Below are positions 38,926 through 48,121 of a DNA stretch of 64,000 nucleotides, piece after piece (position 1 is the first letter of the stretch; the number at the start of each line of letters is the position of its first letter). The translations under genes were made by a program, and so were the position numbers. This stretch comes from Pleomorphovibrio marinus (GTDB lineage Bacteria > Bacteroidota > Bacteroidia > Cytophagales > Cyclobacteriaceae): contig NZ_QCXY01000010.1 of NCBI RefSeq assembly GCF_003347495.1, forward strand, positions 186,001 through 250,000, written 5' to 3'. The notes below the pieces were generated by a model. It ran no database searches, was not told where the DNA came from, and saw only the letters and a program-made list of their open reading frames with translations.

Positions 38926-39531
38926 ATGGAAAAAGAGAAGCTTAAAAACAACCTCAATGAGCCTTTCTCTGAATATGGCCACTACTCCTACGCCGATTAC
39001 CTCAACTGGCAGCTAGACGAAATGGTAGAACTGATCAAAGGCAAGGTTTTCAGGCAAATAGCGGCACCGAGAAGAATTCACCAGGAAGTTTCCGGCAGGG
39101 TTTTTACCAAGATTTACAATTATTTGGAAAAAAAACCCTGCAAGGTATATGCAGGGCCTTTTGATGTTCGCCTACCCGTCAAATCCAAAAAAAATGAGGA
39201 CATAGACACAGTAGTGCAACCGGATATCTGTGTGGTATGCGACCCGGAGAAACTGGATGAGCTCGGTTGTGTAGGAGCCCCTGACCTCATTGTGGAAATC
39301 CTTTCCCCCGGTAACAACAGTAAGGAACTCCAAGATAAATACAAGGTTTATGAAGCTTCCGGTGTAAAAGAGTATTGGGTAATCCACCCCAGTGAAAATA
39401 CGCTGTTGATCTACACCCTAATGAATGGGGAATATAAAGCCTCAAGGCTTTTCACCACAGGCGACACTCTGCAGTCAGAGGTAATCAAGGGGTTTACCTT
39501 GGAGGTAGGAGATATTTTTGAAAGACAATAA
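38926..39531 (+). CDS. Uma2-family (DUF820) putative endonuclease
   Basis: A 201-residue PD-(D/E)xK-fold protein. The core motifs are visible: VVQPDICVVCDPEKLDE, PDLIVEILSPGNN and KYKVYEASGVKEYWVIHP, matching the Asp-Glu-Lys catalytic set of the Uma2 group. Family members are abundant in cyanobacteria and Bacteroidota and are often near mobile DNA; their real role is uncertain. It lies immediately before the REP-like repeat array, with 40 bp between. Confidence 0.85.
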   Translation: MEKEKLKNNLNEPFSEYGHYSYADYLNWQLDEMVELIKGKVFRQIAAPRRIHQEVSGRVFTKIYNYLEKKPCKVYAGPFDVRLPVKSKKNEDIDTVVQPDICVVCDPEKLDELGCVGAPDLIVEILSPGNNSKELQDKYKVYEASGVKEYWVIHPSENTLLIYTLMNGEYKASRLFTTGDTLQSEVIKGFTLEVGDIFERQ

Positions 39532-39570
39532 GGCCATTCACTCTAGCCATTGCGTGCATTGGAGTTCAAC

Positions 39571-39779
39571 CACTCCGGGGTTGGTTGCCGGTTTGGACGT
39601 TAAAGGGTTGCAGTAAGATTGTTCGCATAGGATAGGGAATCAAAGGTGCTGTTGGATGTCCGTCCCAAGTACAGATGCATTGACCTGAGAACAGGCATGG
39701 GATTAACCGGATCTACACCATAAAAAAATAGGTAGGCAGTACACAATTTACCAAAGGAAAACCAACCCCAGAGGGGTGA
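39571..39779. repeat. array unit A, copy 1
   Basis: The most diverged A copy. Its left hairpin is partly decayed (CACTCCGGGGTTGGTT); its right edge reads AACCAACCCCAGAGGGGTGA, an inverted match to the left edge of the other A units. Confidence 0.75.
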
Positions 39780-39813
39780 CTGATTATGGAATCAGGAACG
39801 CAATAGGAAACTG

Positions 39814-40007
39814 ACCCCGGCAGGGGTTGAACTCCCCTGAAAGCAAATTCCGGCGATTGTCAAAATTTGAAAACGGAGATGAATTTGTTTCGGGGAAAGA
39901 AAGGTTCCAATATAAAAGTAGATGGATTATTGGCCAGGCGGTGGGGACGGGGATGCCGGTGGCGATTTCCATAGCGGCAAAAAAAAAGTCACCCCGGCTG
40001 GGGTTGG
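39814..40007. repeat. array unit B, copy 1
   Basis: Begins ACCCCGGCAGGGGTTGAACT and ends CACCCCGGCTGGGGTTGG. It is nearly identical to B copies at 40286 and 41185. The run of A before its right hairpin (40th decade of 39980) is longer than in the other copies. Confidence 0.8.
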
Positions 40008-40042
40008 TCTTCGTTTCCGAATCTTGTTTTCTATAATAATGC

Positions 40043-40252
40043 CACCCCTGCCGGGGTTCGTTACCGATTTGGGTCTTGGAGGGGTTGTGGTAAGATTGTT
40101 CGTAGGGGATAGGGAATCAAAGGTGCTGTTGGATGTCCGTCTCAAGAGCCGATGCATTGAATCGAGCGCAGGCCCAGGGGATTACCCGGATTTACAACCA
40201 TAAAGGTAGGCCGTGCACAATTTACAAATTGTAAACCAACCCCGGAGGGGTG
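40043..40252. repeat. array unit A, copy 2
   Basis: Starts CACCCCTGCCGGGGTTCGTT and ends AACCAACCCCGGAGGGGTGA. It shares the internal stretch GATAGGGAATCAAAGGTGCT with copies 1 and 4. Confidence 0.8.
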
Positions 40253-40285
40253 ATAGGATTATGGAAACAAGAAACGTATTGATTG

Positions 40286-40476
40286 AACCGGCAGGGGTTG
40301 AACTCCCCTGAACGCAAATTCCGGCGAATGTCAAAATTTGAAAACGGAGATGAATTTGTTTCGGGGAAAGAAAGGTTCCAATATAAAAGGAGTGGATTAT
40401 TGGCCAGGCGGTGGGGACGGGGATGCCGGTGGCGATTTCCATAGCGGCAAAAATAATGTCACCCCCCTGGGGTTGG
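40286..40476. repeat. array unit B, copy 2
   Basis: Close copy of unit B; the left hairpin has lost a few bases (AACCGGCAGGGGTTGAACTC) and the right one reads ACCCCCCTGGGGTTGG. Confidence 0.8.
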
Positions 40477-40511
40477 TCTTGTTTCTGTTTCATGGATTTC
40501 TATAATAATGC

Positions 40512-40725
40512 CACCCCTGCCGGGGTTGGTTGCCGATTTTGGGCTTGCTTGGAGGAGTTGTAGTAAGATTGTTCGCATGGGATAGGGTATCATAGGTGCT
40601 GATGGATGTACGTGCCAAGAGCCGACACATTGAATCGAGCGCAGACCCAGGGGATTACCCGGATTTACAACCATGAAGGTAGGCCGTGCACAATTTACCA
40701 ATGGTAAACCAACCACAGAGGGGTG
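40512..40725. repeat. array unit A, copy 3
   Basis: Copy of unit A bounded by CACCCCTGCCGGGGTTGGTT and AACCAACCACAGAGGGGTG; it has small insertions (GGGCTTGCTTGGAGGAGTTG) relative to copies 2 and 4. Confidence 0.8.
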
Positions 40726-40758
40726 ACAGGATTATAGAAACAGTCAGTGAAAAGGGGG

Positions 40759-40932
40759 AAACCCCGGAGGGGTGACATTATTATGCCGGAAAGGTGGTGC
40801 CATTTGCATTAACGCCCATCGAATAAAAGAATTTGGGTCAATGGCATGGTGGTGGAAAAGTGGATTCCAATATGGAAAGGGGTTGTTCTATTATTATGCG
40901 TCCCTGGCTGTAATGTGGTTTAGTTCTGTATT
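40759..40932. repeat. array unit C, copy 1
   Basis: Begins AAACCCCGGAGGGGTGACAT, the best match to the hairpin consensus, and shares a long internal part with the C copy at 41398 (AACGCCCATCGAATAAAAGA, GGCATGGTGGTGGAAAAGTG). Confidence 0.8.
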
Positions 40933-40937
40933 AATGC

Positions 40938-41145
40938 CACCCCTGCCGGGGTTGGTTGCCGATTTTGGCCTTGGAGGGTTGCAGTAAGATTGTTCGCATG
41001 GGATAGGGAATCAAAGGTGCTGTTGGATGTCCGTCTCAAGCACAGATGCATTGACTCGAGCACAGGCCCAGGGGATTACCCGGATTTACAACCATGAAGG
41101 TAGGCCGTGCACAATTTACCAATGGTAAACCAACCCCAGAGGGGT
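40938..41145. repeat. array unit A, copy 4
   Basis: Copy of unit A bounded by CACCCCTGCCGGGGTTGGTT and AACCAACCCCAGAGGGGTG, the cleanest pair of terminal inverted repeats in the array. Confidence 0.82.
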
Positions 41146-41184
41146 GACAGGATTATAGAAACAGTCACGCAATAGGCAACCGGC

Positions 41185-41378
41185 AACCCCGGCAGGGGTT
41201 GAACTCCCCTGAACGCAAATTCCGGCGAATGTCAAAATTTGAAAACGGAAATGAATTTGTTTCGGGGAAAGAAAGGTTCCAATATAAAAGGAGTGGATTA
41301 TTGGCCAGGCGGTGGGGACGGGGATGCCGGTGGCGATTTCCATAGCGGCAAAAATAATGTCACCCCGGCTGGGGTTGG
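41185..41378. repeat. array unit B, copy 3
   Basis: Full copy of unit B; its left ~75 bp, with the preceding linker, is what also occurs at 56779-56861. Confidence 0.82.
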
Positions 41379-41397
41379 TCTTCGTTTGCAAAGGGAT

Positions 41398-41572
41398 AAA
41401 CCCCGGAGGGGTGACATGATCATGCCGAAAAGGTGGTGCCATTTGCATAAACGCCCATCGAATAAAAGAATGTGGGTCAATGGCATGGTGGTGGAAAAGT
41501 GGATTCCAATACGGGGAAAGGTTCTTCTAATAATAATACGCGACCCTGGCAGCAATGTGGTTTAGTATATTA
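41398..41572. repeat. array unit C, copy 2
   Basis: Second C unit, starting AAACCCCGGAGGGGTGACAT and ending near TGTGGTTTAGTATATTA. It is the last array unit before the RAYT gene. Confidence 0.78.
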
Positions 41573-41690
41573 CTGATTTTTTTTAAGGTTATTTTCCAAG
41601 ATTCCTTAATTTTAATTGATCAATAGACTACTTCAATTTGTCTATGAAATTTTAAGAGATTCAATTATTCCTAATAAATAATATAAAGCT

Positions 41691-42147
41691 ATGGCAGATG
41701 CATTTTCACAGATTTACATCCAAGTTGTCTTTGCAGTAAAGGGAAGACAAAATCTAATTTTCAGTTCCTGGAAGGAAGAACTAAATAAATATATTGCCGG
41801 AATCATTAATGGGAAAGATCAAAAATCGATAATTGTTAATGGAATGCCAGATCACATCCATGCTTTTATAGGGTTAAAACCTTCTATGGCCTGATCTGGT
41901 TCGTGATATAAAGAACAATTCTTCGAATTTTGTCAATGAAAAGCGATGGGTGAAAGGTAAATTTCAATGGCAAGAAGGATATGGTGCATTTTCCTATTCC
42001 CATTCCCAGGTCGAAAGGATATACAATTATATTTTAAACCAAGAAAAACACCACAGAAAAAAATCCTTCCGGGTGGAGTATCTTGAACTATTGAGAAAAT
42101 TCGAAATTGATTTTAAGAATGAATATCTATTTGAATGGTACGATTGA
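41691..42147 (+). pseudogene. RAYT/IS200-like Y1 transposase, frameshifted
   Basis: The frame from ATG at 41691 reads like a REP-associated tyrosine transposase: FSQIYIQVVFAVKGRQNLIF, then the HUH metal site GMPDHIHAFIGLKPSM. It stops at ~41894, and the family sequence resumes one frame over (DLVRDIKNNSSNFVNEKRW, GKFQWQEGYGAFSYSHSQVE, IYNYILNQEKHHRKKSF), including the catalytic Tyr region, to the stop at 42147. A single-base indel near 41890 explains it; otherwise the ~152-residue length is complete. RAYTs bind and move REP hairpins in families where this has been tested. Its place beside the array suggests it built it. Confidence 0.85.
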
Positions 42148-42329
42148 CCATTCGGATAATATTGCTTTTTACGAAAATTTGAAAATGAAGCCATACCGTA
42201 GGGTTTCCTTGAAAATTGCTCTACCTAAATATTTAAGGGATTATTTTGGCCCTTTTACTTTTTTTTTCAGGTTTTATTGCGTCATGTCAAGTCCATTTGA
42301 CATGGAAAAAGTACAATTCGTCAAGCTTT

Positions 42330-42839
42330 TTAGTTTTTGGAGTGGCTTTTTTGGGGAAGCAGGTGAATATTTTCCTCTCCGTTCAGTATCTCCGGTTGCT
42401 GTTGGTGGTAGTTAGGACGCGGCCTTTTGATCCCGGTCTTCCAGCAGAACTTGAAAAGTTGCTTCTCGAAAACCCACTGGCAGCATTCCCAAAGCAGTTT
42501 CACATCCGTGGGGAAACTATAGCTTTCATAACAGGAGGGGTCACTGCTGCTCCAAGCAGGCATGAAAAGCACGTGGATATTGTCAATTTCCCCCTTCCGG
42601 GAATCCAGGAGTACTTCCTGCACCCTCTGCCAGTCGGCATGTTCAGCCACGTATGCCCGTACCCTGCCGACGATGCCCGAATCCCTTATTAGCTGGTTTT
42701 CCTTCAGGAGCTTGTCGCAGAAAAGCTGTATGCCCCAGTCGGTATTGAAACGCTCATCCAGTTTTTCGTCGCTGAGGTCAAAATAGGATTTGAGGAACAT
42801 CAGAGCCTGTCCCGATTTTCGGGAGCGAACATCCCTATA
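42330..42839 (-). pseudogene. transposase N-terminal fragment
   Basis: An open frame of ~170 codons containing FLKSYFDLSDEKLDERFNTD, DSGIVGRVRAYV and SYSFPTDVKLLWECCQWVFE, which I read as the N-terminal part of a DDE transposase of the IS1182/IS5-like kind. Codons upstream of the first ATG (42800) also look coding, but no start is found before a stop at 42840. On the left, homology fades after GIKRPRPN and family-like residues (KKATPKTKKLDEL) continue in another frame. No DDE catalytic core or terminal repeats are seen. This is an old remnant. Confidence 0.6.
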
Positions 42840-43002
42840 TCAGCAAGTTGCACACTTTAATGCTATTATTTAAGAATAAGGTCTCATTTATTCTACTTTT
42901 GTTCCTGCGTTTTGAATTAAACCCAAAGTATCTAGTAAGTGAACGGCATTATAGATTAACTTAAAAACCCGAAATGGCCTCATAGGAGACCCAAGAATTC
43001 AA

Positions 43003-44142
43003 TTAGGTTAAAATGGCTTGTAATAATTTTTTCAATACTTTTGGTGCATCAAGGAATTCATGTACAATATCTTTTGCCCATTCCCCATGCCTGACGAAAT
43101 CCTTATTAATTTCTTCTATTGCATTTTTAGCTTCCTCAATGTTATTAAAGGCAAATAACCCTTTGCTTGTTGGTAAGAATGCTGACCATCCTGTATCTTG
43201 TAGTACAACTGCCCGGCCACTGGCCATATAATACCCGGACCGTTCCAAAAACATTCCTCCCCAGGTTTCTACATGGGCATTTTTTGCTACTGAAAATTCA
43301 GCTTTAGACTGTGAAATATACTGGTGATATTGGTCAACATTCCCTGAAATACTATCGGCACTTATAACTTTCCAGCCTTTTTGCCTTAATAGTTCTTTTG
43401 GAGCTCCACTAGAAACTGCAATTTCAAAATTTGTATCAACCAATAAGGGAAGGTCCATGAACTTTTTGAACTCCAGATCCTTCATACCATAGATTTTACC
43501 ATTATAATTGACCTCAGGATTAGCCTTCCAATTCATTACTGTTGTAAATGGGGCATCGTTTTTTGGTTTACTTGGTTTTACCACTTCTGTAAGTACCGGA
43601 CAAAAGGTATGCATCCATTTTTTGTTTAAATTAGGTGCTTTAAATTTGTGGGTTCCTACGTTTAAGCCCATTGAGACGTATACATCATACGAAGGTACAT
43701 TTTCTCCATTCCTTATCGCCTTTTCTATTCCCAATTGATTCCACCCAGGCTCCCCATCCACATAGACCCTTTTTCCAACATTGTACGACCATTGCGGAAA
43801 GGAATCATACTGAAGGTCAATAAATACACTTTCCTTTTCAAAAAGGCCAATAAAATCTTTCCTTTTCATTCCATAATGATCTCCTTTGTCATCGACAAAG
43901 CCCCATTTATTCTCTAGTCCATATTTTTTGAGTTCATTGTTAATAATTCCAATTCCGTAGGTGGGGTTACTGGTCATTTCTTTTTTTAGTACATTGTAAC
44001 ATGCATACTCCCATTCCACCTGTTCTACATAATATACATCATACCCTGCTTTTTTTATCCCTATAATCCACGCTAAAAAAAACTGGATTAAACCACCCCA
44101 TGGATATTTAATCATTGCTCCGGTTATTATTACTCTTCCCAT
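43003..44142 (-). CDS. unnamed GT-B-like family, paralogue 1 (CgeB-like C-terminus)
   Basis: A 379-residue member of the five-paralogue family of this locus. N-terminal half: VIITGAMIKYPWGGLIQFFL, then KRVYVDGEPGWNQL. Middle: PFTTVMNWKANPEVNYNGKI with YGMKDLEFKKFMDLPLL. C-terminal half: AEFSVAKNAHVETWGGMFLE and RSGYYMASGRAVVLQDTGWS, like the donor domain of CgeB/YkvP-type glycosyltransferases. A cytoplasmic glycosyltransferase is inferred; there is no signal peptide. It is closest to paralogue 2 by eye and lies 9 bp after it. It is the last gene of the locus. Confidence 0.75.
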   Translation of the reverse strand: MGRVIITGAMIKYPWGGLIQFFLAWIIGIKKAGYDVYYVEQVEWEYACYNVLKKEMTSNPTYGIGIINNELKKYGLENKWGFVDDKGDHYGMKRKDFIGLFEKESVFIDLQYDSFPQWSYNVGKRVYVDGEPGWNQLGIEKAIRNGENVPSYDVYVSMGLNVGTHKFKAPNLNKKWMHTFCPVLTEVVKPSKPKNDAPFTTVMNWKANPEVNYNGKIYGMKDLEFKKFMDLPLLVDTNFEIAVSSGAPKELLRQKGWKVISADSISGNVDQYHQYISQSKAEFSVAKNAHVETWGGMFLERSGYYMASGRAVVLQDTGWSAFLPTSKGLFAFNNIEEAKNAIEEINKDFVRHGEWAKDIVHEFLDAPKVLKKLLQAILT

Positions 44143-44151
44143 GTTTTTCTA

Positions 44152-45300
44152 TTAAATTCCAATAACATTTAACATTTTATTTAAAACTTTTTCGGCATCG
44201 AAATAATCCCCAACAATTTCCTTTGCTTTTTTGGAATGGTGTTCATAGTTAGAAACTACAGATTCGATTGAATTAACTGCCTGATCAATATTTTCAAAGG
44301 CAAGAAGCCCCTCTCCACAGGGGATATGTTGCGAAAAACCCGTTTCCTGGCTAATGACGGGTCGACCCTTCTGCATGTAGTACCCTGCCCGTTCACCAAA
44401 CCAACCTGATTTGGTAGCTACAAAAACATTTTTGGCGATGCATAATTCACCTTTAGAAGCGGCCAAATAATCGTGGTAACCTTTGAGGGTGAAAGAAATC
44501 TCGCTGGCTTTCTTGATTTTCCAACCATTGGAATTAAGCAGTTTAACGGGGGTTTTTGTTCCTCGAACGGCTATCTCAAGAGACTGATTGGTTATGGAAG
44601 GTAATTCCATAAACTTTTCAAATTCTTTATCTTTTTGACCATAAACCTGGTTTAAATAGGAAACTTCTTTGTGTGCCTGCCAACTCATAACTGTGGTAAA
44701 GGGAGCGTCCTTTGTGGGGGGAATTTGAGTCGAGTTATCATTCATTAGCAGAACAGGTGCAAGGGTTTTTTGCCAATCTATACCCGCGGTTGGAATTATA
44801 TTTTCAGGCTTTCCAATATTTAAACCATCGGTAAAATAATAGTCATAGGCTAAAAGTAAATTGCCTTTTTCCAGCATGTTATGAAGTTTTATTTGGAACC
44901 ACCCAGGTTCCCCATCAAAAAAAGCCTTTACAGGTACTTTTTCTGATCCTTCTTCCCAGCAAGCCCATTCGAGATCTAAATATAGATCAGCGTTTTCAAA
45001 TATCCTTTTAAGTGAATTCTTAGACATTCCAAAGTAATTTCCTTTAATATCCTTGAAACACCAACTATGGTTCATATCATAGTTTTTAAAGAGTTTCTTT
45101 AGGTAACCCACCCCAAAACTGGCATCATTAGTCATTTCTTTTTTTTCCATGTCATAACAGGCATTTTCCCATTCGCATTTTTCAATAAAATAGACGTGAT
45201 GCCCCAAGCGTTTTAGTCCAAGAATCCAAGCCAAAATAAACTGTACTAATCCTGCTACCGGATACTTTGCGATGGAACCATTTAATATTATTCTCGCCAT
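44152..45300 (-). CDS. unnamed GT-B-like family, paralogue 2
   Basis: A 382-residue paralogue: ARIILNGSIAKYPVAGLVQF at the start, VKAFFDGEPGWFQIKL, PFTTVMSWQAHKEVSYLNQV, YGQKDKEFEKFMELPSI, and C-terminal GELCIAKNVFVATKSGWFGE with RAGYYMQKGRPVISQETGFS. The tail runs on from GEGLLAFENIDQAVNSIESV in a GT1-like helix pattern. A 213-bp spacer before it, without visible genes, may hold a second promoter for paralogues 1 and 2. Function inferred as sugar transfer; acceptor unknown. Confidence 0.75.
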   Translation of the reverse strand: MARIILNGSIAKYPVAGLVQFILAWILGLKRLGHHVYFIEKCEWENACYDMEKKEMTNDASFGVGYLKKLFKNYDMNHSWCFKDIKGNYFGMSKNSLKRIFENADLYLDLEWACWEEGSEKVPVKAFFDGEPGWFQIKLHNMLEKGNLLLAYDYYFTDGLNIGKPENIIPTAGIDWQKTLAPVLLMNDNSTQIPPTKDAPFTTVMSWQAHKEVSYLNQVYGQKDKEFEKFMELPSITNQSLEIAVRGTKTPVKLLNSNGWKIKKASEISFTLKGYHDYLAASKGELCIAKNVFVATKSGWFGERAGYYMQKGRPVISQETGFSQHIPCGEGLLAFENIDQAVNSIESVVSNYEHHSKKAKEIVGDYFDAEKVLNKMLNVIGI

Positions 45301-45513
45301 GTCAATTCTAAGTTTAGGTGGTGTAAAGATTTCTTTGTGACTACTTTGGAATTTCAGTTTTGGTCAGTAGTAAATTTACATTTTTAATGATTACACGAAA
45401 GCCTTTGTGTTCATGCTTAAGGTAGGGGTTGCTATATGTCAACTTAGTTTCATTATTTAATTTTGAAATTGACATTTTAAATTGAGAACCGATATACAAA
45501 AATCTGCCATCAT

Positions 45514-46809
45514 TCAATTTGTTTTTGGGTCAAAGACAGACAGAAAGCCACTTTTCAGAACCTCTCCTATCGCCCTGAAAGAGACCAGATTTTCGGCATA
45601 GTTCCTTATATTTTCACGAAATTCAGCATTTCGCGGGCAGATTTCTAGCATGGTGCACAAAGTCTCCAGCATTTCAATGTCATCACCGGGTTCGAATAAC
45701 CAACCTGTTTTATTGGGAATCACTAAATCAGGTATACCGCCAACTCTTGAGGATAGAACAGGTGTCCCACAAGCAAATGACTCTCCAATTACCGCTGGTG
45801 CTGCTTCCCGCCAAGAAGCTAGCCAAAGGCATTCAGCAACGTTGTAATAAAGTGCTTTTTGAGAATCCTCTTTTAACCAACCTGTAAAAAATACTCTACC
45901 GGGGATCAAGCTGTTTGCTCTGCTTTTTATTAAATGCTCATCCAAGCCACTTCCTATCAAAATAAAATCTACATCTTGAAACTTTTCAGACACTTTCTGA
46001 AAAACATGGATCATGTGGGTTATCCTTTTCACTCCATCCTCAAACCTTCCTACAAACAAAAGGTACCTTCTAGTAGGGTCTATCCCCAGCTTTTTGCAGG
46101 CTAGGTTTTTTTCCATAATTTGGTAAACATTCATGTTAATGGGAGGGCGGATAACCGCCGTATTTTCCGGGGGAACTTTATAATTGTTGATAAGATTACC
46201 GGTTTCTTGTGTTCCAGATGAAAAAATATAATCTGCTTTTGAAATGGAATATTTTTTAATTCTTTTACCTAAATATCTATAAGATACGCTTCCAGAATGA
46301 AACGTAATTAATGGGATATTTAATAGGTAAGCATAAAAGAGTAATACATCATACCTCCCACTGCAATAGTCTTGCACAAAAATAACATCTGGTTTTTCAA
46401 GAAAAAGTCTTCTTGATAGCTGGTATGAAAAGGGTGATAAATAAGAGGCAATGGTAGCATAAAAACGATAGAACCTTTGCCATCGCCAAGCAAACGAAGG
46501 AAGATAAAATAACCTCCAGAGCATTCTATGCAAGAGAGAGCTTTTAATAAATCGGATTTTACAACCGACCTTGGTATGAACTATCTCAGATGTCTCTGGC
46601 TTGATTACATTCATATACCAAGTGACATCACCTATTTTTTCTTGAATGATCGTTAACCATGCATGGTTTGCCGTGTTGTCCCAGTCAGCAAACGTTGTTT
46701 GGCTTATACTATAATGGGTATAGAAGTCTTCAAAAACATCAGGGTAGTCGAAAAAAGCTATCTTGATTCTATTAGTGGAATTGGATGACAATAAAGGTAA
46801 GCGTTCCAT
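45514..46809 (-). CDS. glycosyltransferase family 4
   Basis: A 431-residue GT4 enzyme and the only ordinary GT4 of this locus. The donor domain has YLLFVGRFEDGVKRITHMIH and the motif LASWREAAPAVIGESFACGT, with a Glu in the usual place, then PVLSSRVGGIPDLVIPNKTG. The N-terminal domain is long (~200 residues) and diverged. It lies between paralogues 2 and 3 with gaps of 213 and 139 bp, so it may have been inserted into the operon. No membrane helix is convincing. Confidence 0.86.
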   Translation of the reverse strand: MERLPLLSSNSTNRIKIAFFDYPDVFEDFYTHYSISQTTFADWDNTANHAWLTIIQEKIGDVTWYMNVIKPETSEIVHTKVGCKIRFIKSSLLHRMLWRLFYLPSFAWRWQRFYRFYATIASYLSPFSYQLSRRLFLEKPDVIFVQDYCSGRYDVLLFYAYLLNIPLITFHSGSVSYRYLGKRIKKYSISKADYIFSSGTQETGNLINNYKVPPENTAVIRPPINMNVYQIMEKNLACKKLGIDPTRRYLLFVGRFEDGVKRITHMIHVFQKVSEKFQDVDFILIGSGLDEHLIKSRANSLIPGRVFFTGWLKEDSQKALYYNVAECLWLASWREAAPAVIGESFACGTPVLSSRVGGIPDLVIPNKTGWLFEPGDDIEMLETLCTMLEICPRNAEFRENIRNYAENLVSFRAIGEVLKSGFLSVFDPKTN

Positions 46810-46948
46810 GGGCTCAAATTTTGAATTAAAAGATGCTTTTATGCCACTTAGTTTTCAATAAATTTGTTTCGATCAGTTTTTAGAGGGGTATTTTCAAAGG
46901 TCTAATTCTCTAGGATATTTTTCAGTTTTTCATTGAATTTGTTGAGTT

Positions 46949-48121
46949 TTAAATGCTTGAACAGATTAGTTGTTCTAGTACCATCCTGGAATCAAAATAA
47001 GAACCAGCCAATTCCCGTGCTTTTTTGCAATGTATGGAGTAATTTCCCATTACGTCATTTAAAGCCTCGATTGCCGTTTCGGTATCATGAAAGTGCAATA
47101 GCCCCACTCCAGATGCTAAATGCTTAGTAAAACCAGTATCCTGAGCCACGACAGGCCTTCCGCTCGCCAAATAGGCTGCACTTCTTTCACTAAACCAGCC
47201 CGTATGACTGATTACATACCCCTCTTTACAAATACAAAACTCACCATAAGACTGTTGTATGTATTCTTTATAAAGCCGAAGGCTTTTCGAAATAGAAAGT
47301 GGATTGATAATTTCCCAGCCTGCTTTTCTTAATTCTTTTCTTGGCGCACTTGGACTACCTAATGCCAGTTCTATTCTGGTTTGGGTTTTTGATGGAAAAT
47401 CAAAAAATGGAAGAAAAGAAGCAGATTTCATCCCATAAGAAAGGCCATTAAATGTCATGCTTGGATAGCTTTCCCACTGAATAATGCTTGTGAACTTTTT
47501 CCTTACTTCCTGGAATGGACTATTCCAATCATCCATAACAATTGGTTGTCTAGTCGCTCTCCAAGTAAACCCATCTTTGGGAACCTTGGATTCTCCGGTT
47601 GGGATATTTTCCCCAAAAGTAAACCAACGGTTATGTAATTGGCTCAAACTAAGTCTTTCCTTGGATTGTAGGTTCCTAACTTGGGTAAATAACGGGTCTG
47701 TGTCAATAAGTACCCTGATGGGAATGGATAAATGCCATTCCCGCAACATATTGGAACAGGAAAGGTTGATCAGGAGATCAAATTTTTTTGTGTCAATAAA
47801 GGGTTTTTCCCCATCGTTGGTATACCACTCCTGTTTATGTTGATTATAGTAGGCCCAAGGAATTTCTATTTTCAAATATTCCAGTGATCGTTTTAGATAT
47901 TTTAACCCATAGGTAGGATCCGAATCAGTTATTCCACGATCGGGATGATAACAACAATATTCGCTTTCCCCACTATCTTCCATATAAAAAACCTTATGAT
48001 TCAATGAATCTAGCCCTTTCACATATTGGAGGTGGTGCCAGGTCATCCCGGCAAAAGGTCCTCTTACAATGTACCCTAAAACCAGTATGTTCAAACGATA
48101 TGAAGAGCAGCTATAATCCAA
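46949..48121 (-). CDS. unnamed GT-B-like family, paralogue 3
   Basis: A 390-residue paralogue: LNILVLGYIVRGPFAGMTWH, then YVKGLDSLNHKVFYMEDSGE, IRVLIDTDPLFTQVRNLQ, KKFTSIIQWESYPSMTFNGL, and C-terminal GEFCICKEGYVISHTGWFSE with RSAAYLASGRPVVAQDTGFT. It resembles paralogue 5 more than 1 and 2 (MTWHHLQYV and VTWDYLQYV). The ATG at 48121 overlaps the end of paralogue 4 by 11 bp; this supports coupling and the chosen start. Confidence 0.75.
   Translation of the reverse strand: MDYSCSSYRLNILVLGYIVRGPFAGMTWHHLQYVKGLDSLNHKVFYMEDSGESEYCCYHPDRGITDSDPTYGLKYLKRSLEYLKIEIPWAYYNQHKQEWYTNDGEKPFIDTKKFDLLINLSCSNMLREWHLSIPIRVLIDTDPLFTQVRNLQSKERLSLSQLHNRWFTFGENIPTGESKVPKDGFTWRATRQPIVMDDWNSPFQEVRKKFTSIIQWESYPSMTFNGLSYGMKSASFLPFFDFPSKTQTRIELALGSPSAPRKELRKAGWEIINPLSISKSLRLYKEYIQQSYGEFCICKEGYVISHTGWFSERSAAYLASGRPVVAQDTGFTKHLASGVGLLHFHDTETAIEALNDVMGNYSIHCKKARELAGSYFDSRMVLEQLICSSI

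Larger units (their letters stand above)
39571..41572. repeat. mosaic REP-like array, nine units (A-B-A-B-A-C-A-B-C)
   Basis: About 2 kb made almost wholly of three unit types, each 170-215 bp: A (4 copies), B (3 copies) and C (2 copies), all in the same direction. Unit edges are GC-rich hairpins of the form ACCCC-3/4 nt-GGGGT. Read in the right direction nearly all fit one consensus, AACCCC-nGn-GGGGTGACATTATTAT, in alternating head/tail orientation, with ~35-bp linkers at most junctions. That is the layout of bacterial REP/BIME arrays. A frameshifted RAYT transposase gene lies 120 bp to the right. Small open frames inside the array are by-products of the repetition. Confidence 0.85.

Noticed and set aside
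39784-41565. Small open frames recurring within the repeat array (on both strands, 60-110 codons)
   Set aside because: They recur only because the DNA repeats, start and stop at different places in each copy, and have no protein-like conservation.
39571-41572. CRISPR array or tandem satellite
   Set aside because: Units are 170-215 bp, of three types, with hairpin borders; there are no short identical repeats with unique spacers and no cas genes.
42107-42692. Plus-strand frames of 102 and 148 codons after the RAYT gene
   Set aside because: The first is a shadow beyond the RAYT stop; the second is antisense to the transposase fragment. No recognisable protein features.
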